DNA of 64,000 nt from Rugalucina vietnamica. Taxonomy: Eukaryota; Mollusca; Bivalvia; Lucinida; Lucinidae. Position numbers and translations under genes: made by a program. Positions 42,341 to 54,649 of this stretch are shown piece after piece. The stretch lies in assembly GCA_964017185.1 (NCBI GenBank), contig OZ024875.1:44216986-44280985 (forward strand), read 5' to 3'. The notes under the pieces are model-generated. The model worked only from the letters and a program-made list of their open reading frames with translations, was not told the origin of the DNA and did no database searches. How positions within the stretch are numbered: the stretch's first letter is position 1; the number at the start of each line of letters is the position of its first letter.

Positions 42341-42593
42341 TGAGCCGCCGCATCAGAAAACCCACAATTTGCATATGCGAAAACAAAGGCGCAGACCAGC
42401 TTCGCGGTAACCGCGAAGCTGTTCAGCGCCTTTGTTTTCGCTACACGGATAGTACAATCTTTCGTCTACTGATATCTAAAATTTCAAACTTCTAGCCATC
42501 TTCTGTGACTGCACAGGCCGGTTTGTGTCGGACCTGGTCGGAACCAAAATTGTTGGTCTTCTCACGCACCTTGAATTTGCTCAAATACATACA
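42341..42593 (+). mobile_element. MITE family A
   Basis: Begins TGAGCCGCCGCATCAGAAAAC with the AGACCAGCTTCGCGGTAACC hairpin; the right end is disturbed (ACGCACCTTGAATTTGCTCA). Confidence 0.85.
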
Positions 42594-42714
42594 TGTACAT
42601 GGTGCGTGATAGGTTCCTTATTTCAGACACATGGACAACCATGTGATCTAAAAAAAAAAGTGCTGATTAGTAAAAATCGGACAATATCCTGGTGAGATTT
42701 TCAGTTTAATTTTT

Positions 42715-43114
42715 TTGAGGCGTCTAACGTGTACTTACAATCAATTTGAGCAAAAGATAGAAAATATTAAAAGTTTTAAACTGAAGATTTTCCTTTTTAC
42801 AGCCAAGCAAATCACTATTCCATTGTTCAGTGCATAGGTATGTATCCTTGAAATGCATACCCCCGTAAACCCCACTTTTATATAGAAAACCTGGGGTTTG
42901 CAGGGGTATACTTATTTTTCTTATTTTTCCTCCAAAACATTGATTGTGGGTACTCGTTAGAATCGCCTCGGCGAGGCGGCTCTAACGTATACCCACAATT
43001 TATGTTTTAGAGCAGAAATAAGAAAAAAAAAAACATCAAAATTTTTCAGCTGAAATATTCCATTTTTAAAGCTAAAAAAATCTCTGTTTATTGCATGGGC
43101 AAGTTTTCGTCATG
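42715..43114 (-). mobile_element. Two MITE family B copies, one partial
   Basis: A partial piece (42715-42815: GGCGTCTAACGTGTACTTAC and beyond) is followed by a fuller inverted copy from about 42846 to TTTTCGTCATG at 43114. Confidence 0.75.
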
Positions 43115-43164
43115 GGCCCAGTATAGAGAGGGAGATAGTGCATTACTACTTACCGCGGTAAAAA

Positions 43165-43195
<31 letters not shown>

Positions 43196-43256
43196 CATGG
43201 GCCCAGTATAGAGAGGGAGATAGTGCATTACTACTTACCGCGGTAAAAACCTTGTT
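43115..43256 (+). repeat. Direct repeat flanking a T run
   Basis: CATGGGCCCAGTATAGAGAG and the following 40 bases occur before (43112 onward) and after (43196 onward) a run of 29 T, each copy ending in an A-run/T-run. Confidence 0.9.
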
Positions 43257-43817
43257 TTTTTTTTTAAACAAAAATAAACGTATGCGAACCCAATATTCAG
43301 CCGCAATGTCCAGACATGCTTCGAACCAAGATAATCCTATAGGGGAATCACCAGTCGCTTTTTTATGAGCCCATTCTCCGCCCAGTTTTCCAGGTGTTAT
43401 ACTTTTTTTCAAATTGCTACTATGCCTATTCAGCCATCAGCTTTCTTTTGGCTCACCTGAAACTATTTGAAACATATGTACATATACAAGGCCTCCGCAG
43501 TTGACTGCACTGTGATACTGCATACGAGGGGCATTCATTAAGTCCTGAAACTTACTGATTCCTGACCTTATTAGTGGATTAAAGTTCATATATGCATACA
43601 TACTTCTGAAGAACCATCCTTCGCCTTCACAAATATGTTGCAGTATATTTTGCTTCAGAGTTATCTCCTTTAGAAATACCCACTGGTTTGGCCATTTAAA
43701 ATGCCGGAATTAGCCACGCAAAATCAAACATTTGTCTTTAAAATATTCATTTTTATGGTAATATTAAAAGCTGTATGTGGGCTTTCAAAATGCTTAATTT
43801 CAAATCAGTATAGTCAA

Positions 43818-46800
43818 GGGGCTAGAAATTTGAAAATTCGATCCGCACAACTTACCCGCCAGAAAAGGTTTGACTGTATAGACGATAAGAACTATCCTTC
43901 TACAACATTTCTAGGCACGTCGTACGGTCAGATTGTGGTAGCAATTTTTCAGTAGCAAGCGTTTTGTACAACCACCCCATTTTTTAACTGTTTAAGAAAA
44001 AGTGCGACATATGTATAAAGAATTTTATAGAAATGATCTTTAAACTCGGTCGTTACTGCTAAAAACTTGTTTGCACACCTATGCGGCTACATGGACATAT
44101 ATTTACGTCTAGAAACACATCAATGTATTATTTATGCCACATCTATGCATTCCTAATTACCCCACCCATCCAGTTATACACACAAATACGAATGCATATA
44201 TTTTACCCAGGGTGCCAATTCGATCTACCTTGCAACCCCCAGGACAAATTTTTGTGGTAGTCAAATCATTCATTAGGACCCCCGAAAGGCAAAGAAATTT
44301 TGTCCTCAACGATAAACTTGTTTACACTATGTAAAAATGGATGGTTTCCATGTCAACCGTAAACGCGATTCTTGACCATGAGGCTGTACATACAAAATTG
44401 GTCAGATATATTCTGTTACTTATTCCAAAACATTGAATTTTAATGAAAACATTAAAAATGACAGAGAAATCGAAAAAAAAATCCATAAATAAACTTCTTT
44501 CAGGTCCAAACTATCGTTGTGACACTTTATTCTTGGACCAGTAATATCATATGACAAATTTATTGATGCCATGCGTCTAAATGAAAGTTATCTCATTTAC
44601 ATATTCATGAATATAAATGTCGAAAATAGAGGAACAATGAGGAAAGAAACTATAGCCATTGCAAAGATTTAGATGGGTTATAAGATCTGTCTTGCATCCC
44701 TGAAACAAATTCTCATGGCTGCCAGTATGGTCAGGGCGGCTACCTCAATGCCATAACATATTGTCTTCAACACTGAACACATTTGCATGATATGAAATTA
44801 CATAGTTTCAACACCCACCCCTAGTGTGATTCTAAAGAATAGGATAGACTAACAAAAAACGCATATACCAAAAACAGCATGCTCTAGAATACTAAAATTG
44901 GTCTAATAGTGATGCATGGACTTAGCGATTTAACCTTAAAATATATTATTCAAATCGTTGAATTTGCTTATTCGTGAAAATTAATAAAGCACATAAGAAA
45001 TCGAAGAAAACAATTGATAGAATATGGAGTATATATACCAAATCACTTGTACCAGAGCTGTTAACAAACCAAAAATGCTGAGAAAAGTATCAAATGAATG
45101 CTATGGCAAAGTACTATGACTCTAAAGCATGATCTGAGTTACAGATTTTAATGAAAACATCATAAATAGGAATGAAAAAATGGAAAAAAATTAAACGGGT
45201 AAATCTACAACATGACTTGTATCTCGTCAACCAAAAATTCTTATTGCTAAAATGGCATCATATGGTTGCTAGGGCAATAGTTTACCATCATGTACTACAA
45301 TATATGCCATTTGAATTTTTGTTTTATGAATATTAACAGGCCCTTTCAAATTTAGATGAAAATTACGAACCAAATAAGGTGGTATACATAGAAATTCACA
45401 CATATCCTGTATACTGATAGACATATGGAGCTATAATTGGTATCAAATGATTGCTAGGACAATGTTCTATAACCATATACATCTAATATATAAATCATGA
45501 GTGATTTTAAATGTATTCGTATTAATGAGATCTTTATAAACAAGAAAAAGAAATCAACAAAAAGGAAGGGGTATACCAGGTGCATATCTCAGCTGCCAAT
45601 TTCCTTAGAGCGTTGAAAATGGTACAAATAGAAAGCAAAGATAATGCACTATTACCATTGAGTCTGATAGCCTAACCATAAGTTTTTAAATTTTGTAAAT
45701 GTTACATAAAATTTCGAAAATGGGTAGTTTTAGCAGAATATTGAAGCATGTGCGCCAACAAAATTTATTGATTCTTGGTTATCAGCATGCATTCCCTGTA
45801 TATCTCAATACATGGTAATATAATATTGTCCTAGCTATGAATTGATGCCATTTTGAGTTCTCTACATCTATTGCAGGTCGAGATATAAGCCATTTTGTTG
45901 GTATACCCCCTTCGTTTTTCGTTTATTTTCACTTATTTATATTGATCTCATTATTATCCATACAAAAGAAATAGCTTATAATTTATATATCAGATTAAAG
46001 TTATAGAATATTGTCCTAGCAATCATTTGATACTAATTATAACTCACTAGGTCTATCAGTATCGAAAATACATGTGATTTTCTATGTATACCACTTCAGT
46101 TTTCCTTACTTTTCGTCTTTATTCGAAAGGTTTTAGTAATATTCATGAGACAAAGAAAATAAGATGACATAGTTTGTGGTACAGGATGGTATGCTATTTT
46201 CCCAGCAATCAATTAATGCCATTTTCAGCATGTTAGGACTTTTGATTGCCGAGATACAAGTCATTTTGTAGGGTTACCCGTTAAATTGTTCCACGTTTTA
46301 TTCCTATTTATGAAGATTTCATTTAAATTCATGAAATTGAAACTCAGATCATGCTAATATGAGATTTAGGGTCATAATACATTGGCATAGCTTCATTTGA
46401 TACTTCTTTCAGCATCCTGGGTTTGATAACAGCTCTGGTACAAATGATTTTGTAGTATACCCCATCTTTTTTCAAGATTTTCCCCCCATTCCTCATGTGT
46501 TTCATTAATTATGTGTTTCATTCCTTATGTGTTTCATTAATTCGCATGAATAAGCAAATTCAACGATTTGAATAACAGGTATGAAGGTTAAATTGCTAGG
46601 TCCATGTATTCCTATGAGACCAGTTATAGTATTCTAGAGCATGCTATTGTTGGTATATGACTGTTTTTGTAAGTAGTAAGTACACCCTATTCTTTAGAAT
46701 CACCCTGCACTAGGGATGGGTGTTGAAACTATGAAATTTTATATCATACAAATACGCAAATGTGTACATTCTTGAGGATAATATTGAATGGCATTAAGAC

Positions 46801-47810
46801 GGTCCCTCTGACCACGCTGACAGCCATGATAATTGATTTCAGGGATACAAGATAGATCTGGTAACCCCTCCAAAACCTTGCAATGACCTTAGTTTTCCCT
46901 CTTTGATTTTCGACATTTTCATTAATATTCATGGATATGCAGATTAGATAATTTTTATCTATGTCCATGAAATCAATAAATTTGTCAATTGATTTTACTG
47001 GGTCAATAACAAAGTGACACAAACATGATAGTTTGGGCCAGAAATTAGTTTACTTGTGGATTTTTAACGATTTTTCTTTATTTTTTAAAGTTTCCATTAA
47101 ATTTCATGAATATGCAAGAAATATAATTTACATTATTTATCATAAGATAAAAGGGTTATGTCTTACCGTTCAATTGAGACCAGGTTCAGTGGTATAGGAT
47201 AAGTAATAGTGGCCAATTTTGTATGTACACGTCATTTTCAAGAACCATGTTAACGGTTGCCATGAAAACACCATGCGTTTTTTTTTTTTCATAGTGCAAA
47301 CGAGTTTATCTTTAAAAACAACACTTCTTTGCATTTCTGAAGTCCCAATGAACAATGCTGTAATGATGTAAATTAAAAAAAAGAAAACTAAAACAAAAGA
47401 ACAACCGCCAACGACTACCACTGGGGGTGGGGTAACATTACCCCATACTAAAGACAATTTTCCATCTAATATTCTGTTTAAACATATAGTTTTCTACTTG
47501 ATAGTAATCACACGCTATTGTTTGAGTGTAAAGTATAATTCTGAAAAGATATTTGTTCAGAAAATTACCAAAACGGGAGCACCAGACGCATTTTCCTCTG
47601 ATTTCTGCCTATTACAAAAACTACGTTGGGTAGGAGTAAAGATTTCGTCCTAGGTAAAAACTGCTACCACAATTTGACCGTACGACGTGCCTAGAAATGA
47701 TTTAGAAGGTTCAAATATTACATATCCACCGTCAAACCTTTTCTGGTACGTAAGTTGTGCCAGCTCAAAAACTAAGACTGGTACAGAAAACAGCCCCTGG
47801 TCTAGTAGGA
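43818..47810. repeat. Large imperfect inverted repeat made of tandem units
   Basis: The left arm (about 43.82-45.65 kb) and right arm (about 45.70-47.81 kb) are inverted to each other: GTCAAACCTTTTCTGG (47733-47748) mirrors 43857-43872, and CTAGGCACGTCGTACGGTCA (43912 onward) mirrors TGACCGTACGACGTGCCTAG (47676 onward). Inside each arm, units of roughly 200-220 bp recur, with words like GGTATACCCC and AT(T/A)CATGA. No protein is evident. It could be a long-TIR element or an old palindromic duplication. Confidence 0.7.
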
Positions 47811-48329
47811 CAAACAGAATCTATGTCAGGGGGTGTGAATTTATAAAGGAAACCCCGAAAATGCTTGCTTAGGGTGGCAAATAAGTATTTTGAGCAAAGA
47901 AATAATATAAGTGTCAAGTTTATATCGAATACACATATAACCTCAGTTTCACAGTTTGAATTAACACCTGTTTAACTATCATACACAAGGCTGGAGCTAA
48001 TAGAAACTCCATTTTAGATACTTTCATGAAAAAGTTGAAAAATACCTGTGATTTTGTCCAATTGCAAAGTCCCCTCAAGTATGTGCTTGTTTTGCATTTT
48101 AAGTAGTAAGTGTTCACAAATTACACTTTATGAACGACAAAACAGTACTCTATCAAAATACATTTACATTTTATGGCTGGCCTTTACACTGTCATATTTA
48201 TGCGCCCACTTTCAGGAGTTAATAAATGACCCTCGTATATTAAGTGGCAATTTTAAGCGTAAATGTTATTTTAAAAATACGATGCGAATAAACAATATTA
48301 ATTGCAAAATAGCCTCTGTCATCTTAAAT
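47811..48329. other. Intergenic, nothing recognised
   Basis: No feature supported. Confidence 0.5.
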
Positions 48330-48607
48330 CATTACGAAAACTTGCCCATGCAATATAATGAGATTGTTTTTAGCTTTAAAAATTGAAAATTTTCAGCTGA
48401 AAATTTTGATATTTTTCTTATTTTTGCTCAAAACATAGATTGTGGGTACATGTTAGAACCGCCTCGGCGAGGCGGTTCTAACAAGTACCCACAATCTATG
48501 TTTTGGAGCAAAAATAAGAAAAATAGGTTTACCCCTGTGTTCCCCAGTTTTGCTATATAAAAGTGGGGTATAAGGGGGTATACATTACATGGACATGTTT
48601 TCCTGAT
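48330..48607 (+). mobile_element. MITE family B, well preserved
   Basis: CATTACGAAAACTTGCCCAT to ATGTTTTCCTGAT with a complete hairpin: GGTTCTAAC arms around CGCCTCGGCGAGGCG. Confidence 0.9.
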
Positions 48608-48699
48608 TTTATTCAGTAATTTTAGAACATCTTTCTGTTCAAATTCCTTTCAATATGACTAGACCACTCATTTTTTACCACCACTGCCTATTTATTTTT

Positions 48700-48915
48700 C
48701 TTTTTTTTTTAATTCAGTTTTACGTCCCTTTCAAGATTATTTCAGGTCATATGAGACGGGCCAACCAGGTGGGCGAAAACGGGAGAACCCCGAGAAGCAG
48801 AACTTGGCTCGTCTTGCATGTGGCCAGAGCGGGGCTCGAACTCACACCAGACACAGCAGTGAGATGATCGAGGGATTAAGAAACAGCACTCTTAACCACT
48901 TGGCTACGTGGGGCC
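48700..48915 (-). mobile_element. tRNA-derived SINE (type II tRNA-like head)
   Basis: On the minus strand: TAGCCAAGTGGTTAAGAG (A box) at the head, GAGTTCGAGCCC (B box) about 60 bases later, a body, GAAAGGGACGTAAAAC and an A-rich tail ending near 48700. The long gap between the boxes recalls Leu/Ser-type tRNAs. The tail shows it is a SINE. Confidence 0.78.
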
Positions 48916-49006
48916 GCATCTGCCTTATTTTGTTCGAATACAAATTTTTTTCATAGACGGAGAGAATTAACTTTTAAATGCATGCTTAAAAGCGTATTAA
49001 ATCACA

Positions 49007-49890
49007 CTGGTAAATGTAAACGCACTGGCTAAGGCACGAACGTATAGGCTAAGGCAATTTCAACGCTATGGCTAAGAAAGAAAATTGCGAATAGTGAGAC
49101 ACATTTGCAGGTTTGTTGTTGTTTTACAGTTTCATTTTCCGGTTATCAATGATGACGGCTACTGGACCCACGAATGAGTCACAAACTTACGTTCGATGGT
49201 CCGATGTCGCCAGCTGCAGCCAGTAAAAGTGTAACCTCGACAAAGTGGAGACACTAAACCACGAAATCTCATGATTTTTCATGAATTTCTGTTTTTCTAT
49301 GATATCATACGCTGTCTTGTAGTTTATACATATGCAAATGACAAATCGGACGCCTTTGAGCACGATTCATGAAAAAAATGAAATTGAACGGCCCCCAGCG
49401 TGTGTCAATTCTTGAAGTTTTATTACAACGCTATTGGCTAAGGAACCTGAAACAACGTAGTGGCTAAGACCCCAGATTTTCTCGGTGAGAAAATGATATA
49501 ATATGGTCGTTAGACTCGTAAGTGTCTTTCTCAAAGTAGGTTTTGAGGTCTAAATCATTTTTCAAACATGGTTTAGAGCTTCGTTAGTGAAATTAAAAAA
49601 GAATATATATCGTATTTACGCACCTATCAATGTTTTTCTTTGGGGGAGGGGGTGGGGGGTGGGGGGCTTACAGGTGGAATTATACAACAAATTTATCCTT
49701 ATCCCTGGGAATTAGACAGAGTAGGAATTAGACCAAGGGATGGTTAATTAGAACTGTACATGAAAATATGCAGCGAAATTGATGACCCACGAGGGGATTT
49801 AGGACATCACAATGCGATCAATGATTGGGGAAATAGACCCTTTTTCAAAATTGTTTAATTCCCACTGGAAATCCCGTCGCTCCCTCCTCT
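49007..49890 (+). repeat. Repeat family L, copy 2
   Basis: Matches 300-1213 inverted. A G-rich stretch (49640-49668) replaces a C-run region in the other copy. Part of it (49127-49468) is repeated at 59927-60268. Confidence 0.8.
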
Positions 49891-49971
49891 CTCGAACAAA
49901 CAACATCCGTCGCGAACAGTGGCAGTGATTTACCATTATTGGCGTACAGTAGGAGCAGGGAATAGTAATTA

Positions 49972-50330
49972 TTAAAAGTAAAAGTAGGCAACGTGCAGGA
50001 AATGGCGCAAGCAGAAAGTAACTCCCACTCCAAACACCGAGGTGAGAAAAACCTAAATTTACAATAAGGTACTTATACTAAGAAAACATAATGTAAGCCG
50101 AATGGGCAGCCATTTTCCCAATAGGTGGCCACTCAGCCACTCAAACTTAAATTAAAATATTGAAAACGCACATAATGTGCTAACAGCACATAAATTCAAC
50201 ACCAAGACATAAAACAAAGAACCACCACAGAAGTATCGCCTTGGAACAATCAGTAATATAAAATCACTGGCGGGCTTAAATCGATTTTACATGACCATAA
50301 CCTCACCCTAAGCTTCTGCAGCAGTTCATA
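49972..50330 (-). repeat. Repeat family K, copy 6
   Basis: AAAAGTAGGCAACGTGCAGG to GGTTTTACATGACC-like end matches other K copies. It lies between two inverted L copies. Confidence 0.75.
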
Positions 50331-50446
50331 ACATTTAATGCCAAACTATTTAATGTCAAAATGCATGTAATAGAAAAAGAAGCAGCCTTTTTTTTTGGCT
50401 GAGAAAATGATTTTTGAAATTTATAACGTATACAACATAACAATAA

Positions 50447-50641
50447 TGAGCCAAGTCGTGAGAAAACCAACAATATGCATAATTTATGCGAAAACGAAAG
50501 CGAAGATCAGCCTCGCGGTAACTGCGAAGCTGATCAGCCCCTTTGTTTTTGCTTTACGAATAGTACGATCCCTCACTTTTCTAAATACAAAATGTCATGC
50601 TTCTAGCCATATTCTGTCGCTGCGCAGTCCGGTTTATGTGG
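50447..50641 (+). mobile_element. MITE family A, right end missing
   Basis: TGAGCCAAGTCGTGAGAAAACC and the hairpin GATCAGCCTCGCGGTAACTG are present; the text breaks off at GGTTTATGTGG, where repeat L starts. Confidence 0.82.
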
Positions 50642-50664
50642 AAAACGAAATTCAAACGGTTTAA

Positions 50665-51255
50665 CAAAGCTCTAAAAACCATGTTTGAACTATAATTTAG
50701 ACCTCAAAACCTACTTTGAGACAGACACTTCACGAGTCTTACGACCATATTATATCATTTTCTCCCCGAGAAACTCTGGGGTCTTGGCCACTACGCTGTT
50801 TCCAGTTCCTTAGCCTATAGCGTTGTAATGAAACTTCAAGTATTGTCACACGCTGGGGGCCATTCATTTTGATTTTTTCATGAATCGTGCTCAAAGGCGT
50901 CCGATTTATAATTTGCATATGTATAAACTACAAGACAGTGTATGATATAAGAGAAAAATGAAAAATCATGAGATTTCGTGGTTCAGTGTCTCCGCTTTAT
51001 CGAGGTTACACTTTCACAGGCTGCAGCTGGCGACATCGGACCATCGAACGTAAGTTTGTGACTCATTCGTGGGTCCCGCGCCGCCAAGACAGTAGCTGTC
51101 ATCATTGATAACCGGAAAATGAAACTGTAAAACAGCAACAAACCTGCAAATGTGTTTCACTATCCGCCATTTTCTTTCTTAGCCATAGCGTTGAAATTGC
51201 CTTAGCCTATACGTTCGTGCCTTAGCCAGTGCGTTTACGTTTACCAGTGTGTAAA
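50665..51255 (-). repeat. Repeat family L, copy 3 (inverted to copy 2)
   Basis: GAGCTCTAAA-like start to CAGTGCGTTTACGTTTACC end, parallel to 620-1213 and inverted to 49007-49590. Confidence 0.85.
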
Positions 51256-51801
51256 TATGGAATGTTGTTATAAAAACACCTTTTGTCAAAAAGTATTACA
51301 ATTGCATTAAAGGCATTGTTAACCAAGAAGCTATCGGAGACTTATGACAACACGTTAAAAGATTTCCCCTCGGACTGACGTACGGTCTTCTTATCGCTTT
51401 GTTGGTCACTTTCCTTATACTTGAGTTTGCTCATGCTGTCGTTGCTGCAATTACCTAAGTGTAAATCTGACATTGAACTGGTGAAGGGGCACGTTCGAAG
51501 AATAAGACGGATTTTCTGATTTTCTGTAGAATTATGCGAGTTTCCGTACTAATTATATTTTTATATGCAATGAAAGCGTTTGTATAATGTACATGTATAT
51601 TAATATTTAATGCATCCCTGTTTCAGGATAAATAAATATTATTATTCAGGATAAATAAATATTATTATTGAAAATGATCCCCAGGATAAAAAAATGCAAG
51701 TTACATGTATGCAATTCTGACGAACATTGTGTTCGTTGTTGAAATTAGCATCCTATTTTCTTTTTGTTAAGAAATGTGAGTAGAGCAGAGCCATAGAAAA
51801 C
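51256..51801. other. 5' flank of the rolling-stone-like gene
   Basis: Holds a 22-bp tandem pair (GGATAAATAAATATTATTATT) near 51626-51670. No clear TATA box. A possible 3' splice site (TTTTCTTTTTGTTAAG, ending near 51771) precedes the ATG, so a 5'-UTR intron may exist. Confidence 0.5.
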
Positions 51802-51936
51802 ATGGCGACAGCAAAAGAAAAAGAGGCTGAAGAAGATATGACAGAACGAAGTTGTTGCCAGGAGCTACGTGAAGAATTTCGTCTACACAGACTCAAACTT
51901 GATCATCCACATCCAGTACATTTTGTAAGCTTACAG
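51802..51936 (+). CDS. Rolling-stone-like exon 1 (residues 1-45)
   Basis: MATAKEKEAEEDMTER, then SCCQELREEFRLHRLKLDHP and ending VSLQ before a GTAAGG donor, phase 0. Confidence 0.85.
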
Positions 51937-52376
51937 GTAAGGTACATCGTAAAAAAGACTTGGTGGGTTCCAGTCAAGCATACTTACAATTTCACAATTT
52001 AGTTGTACAGAATTTTATACAACAATTCTGTCCTCTTTCTTACTTTCTCCCGCTCTCTTTCTACTTTTCCTATTTTATCTCTTATTTGAATTACAAAAAC
52101 ATTCACATGCATTACACAATAATGCACGAGGCGGTTCTAACGAGTACCAACAAGGTATGGTCTGGAGCAAAAATAAGAACATAATGCACACCTCTGTAAC
52201 CCCCGCTTTTACTATATAAAATTGGGATTCAAAGGGGTATATTTTTCACGTAACCCTGATGTTATTTCTATATCTTTTTTGTAACAATAGAATCTTGCAT
52301 TTCAAGGATTGTTGCTACTCGTGTTGTTTTGATTGATGTATAGCCTGAGTATTATGAATATATTCGAAAACAACAA

Positions 52377-52421
<45 letters not shown>

Positions 52422-54577
52422 ATATCATATAGTTCAAGTATACTAGGCAATACCATGTCTTGAACATTTGATCTAAAATAGTTTATGTTGAAATAGGCGG
52501 TGTTACCTCCCAGCAGACATTTGACGTCAGTGGGACGTCAGACTGACATCAGACTCCAACGTCATAATAACGTTGGAGTTAGGTTGATTTTGAAAGTTTT
52601 TTTGACGTCAAAACAGACGTCAATCTGACGTGTTAAAACAACGTTGGTTAAACGTCTGAAAGCTGACGTCAATCTGACGTCCTAAAACCGATGTTGGAAC
52701 CCATGTCATATCAACAGTTTATCGTGTGAATACTCTATCGCATTTTTTTTTAAATTAACATTATGAAATCCTGAAGTGGATTCAGAAAATCAGAGATGCA
52801 CTATTGTAATTCCCTTTCACTCCTTTGAACATACTAAATGTTTATGATGTTAAATGATGTTTGGTACACCTTATTTAATTAAGCGAAATTTTATTGCCAT
52901 ATGGTGCTAAAACCAATAAGACATTAGTGTAAGAAATAAGATTATTTTGAACAATCAATAATTTAAAATGGTGAAATAATTATTAAAATATACAAATTTT
53001 ATTTTCATCTTAATTGAAAGTTATAAGATTTAGTGAAAGACTTTATTTTGATTAATAAATAATTATTTTTCTAAATAAATCAAGCATGATGGGCAAAATA
53101 TGAAATTTCCCATACAAGACCCAGATATGACTTTTCAGTGGCAATGTTGAAATTATTATTTGAATTTGATTTTGTTGCATAATATGCGTAAGAAATTTTA
53201 TTTTATACTTTACAGTGAAAACCAATGTATATCAAAACTTGATAAAATTTGTATTTTCATTGATATGAAATTTCACTGATATCAAATCTCACTGATATCA
53301 AAAGTCACTAGTGACTGATATCAGCCTATATCGTCACTGTTGATTTTGGATTACTTCTGACGTTTCCATTTACTTGACGTCATTAAATGTGTCTCACTTC
53401 AGAAATTCAAACGCCTATAACTCCGTTATTTATGAACGAAAACATAAAGTGTGGGTATTCATTTTCTTAGTTAGAAGGTAAGGAACAATGTGGTACCAAA
53501 ATTATTTGTGTTTTCAAAAATTTTTGTTTTTTGCATTTTTACCGCCCGCCTTGTAAATAGGAAAATGCCCGTGTATTGTATAAAATAAAAAGAAAATTTG
53601 CTTTTTTTCGGTGAATACCAAATATATTTCACCTCGTGTGTTGAAAACATAAAAATTTTCACTCGTGCTGCGCACTCGTGAAAATTTTGATGTTTTCAAC
53701 TCACTCGGTGAAATATATTTGGTATTCACCTCAAAAAAGCAAATATCCTCTATATATCAGTTCAAGGGCAGGTAACTCTGTCGGCATATGGCGTTAGACT
53801 GACGTTGAATACGACGTCAGTTTGACGTCATAATAAATACGTCCACTGACGTCAGGACTGGACGTCAGGTGGACGTTGGTTATTTGTTGTATGACGTCGT
53901 GACCAAAATACAACTAATATCCGACGTCAAGTTGACGTCAGGTGCCTGCTTGGCTGTAGTAACTCGAAGATCAACGTGATATGGAAGCAATCCATTCAAT
54001 TATCGTACTTCATTTCAGTGTTTTAAGAGTACAATCCACCACATTTGGAGCGGCTTCTGGGCAGTTTACCACCTCGCAATGCTCATCCTGGACATATACT
54101 ACGAGAGGGACGCGGGTGGAGAGTATTTGTCATTTCTCACGAACTGGTCCTATATCATTGTTGTGGGTTTCTCCATAGCGGATTTTGTGATAACGGTCTA
54201 TGTCCATGCTAAAAGAAAAGATATTGTCGAACAAAAAGGTGGGTTATTTTTCTTATGAAACTATAAAACGAGCCGGCTTCGCATGTGACAACTAACCGCA
54301 ATCTGGGTATTCGATCAGTCCCGACACTAACCAATCCGTACAGTCACAGCTTGGAATTTCAGACTTAGAAATAAAGAAGAGACGGTACCTTCTACGGGGC
54401 GAAAACAAACGTGCTGATATGCGCCCTTGTGCCTATGCCTGTTGTTTGTTTTCTTATGAGACGGCTCATAGATTATAGAAATGAAAGCATATGTGATACG
54501 GATTCAAAAAAGGACTGACTGACAGACAGGCAGGCAGACAGACAGGCACAGACAGACTGACAGACAGGCAGGTAGGC

Positions 54578-54649
<72 letters not shown>

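Noticed and set aside
43701-43955. 84-residue ORF at the edge of the large inverted repeat
   Set aside because: It runs over the arm boundary and has no recognisable domain or splice partner.
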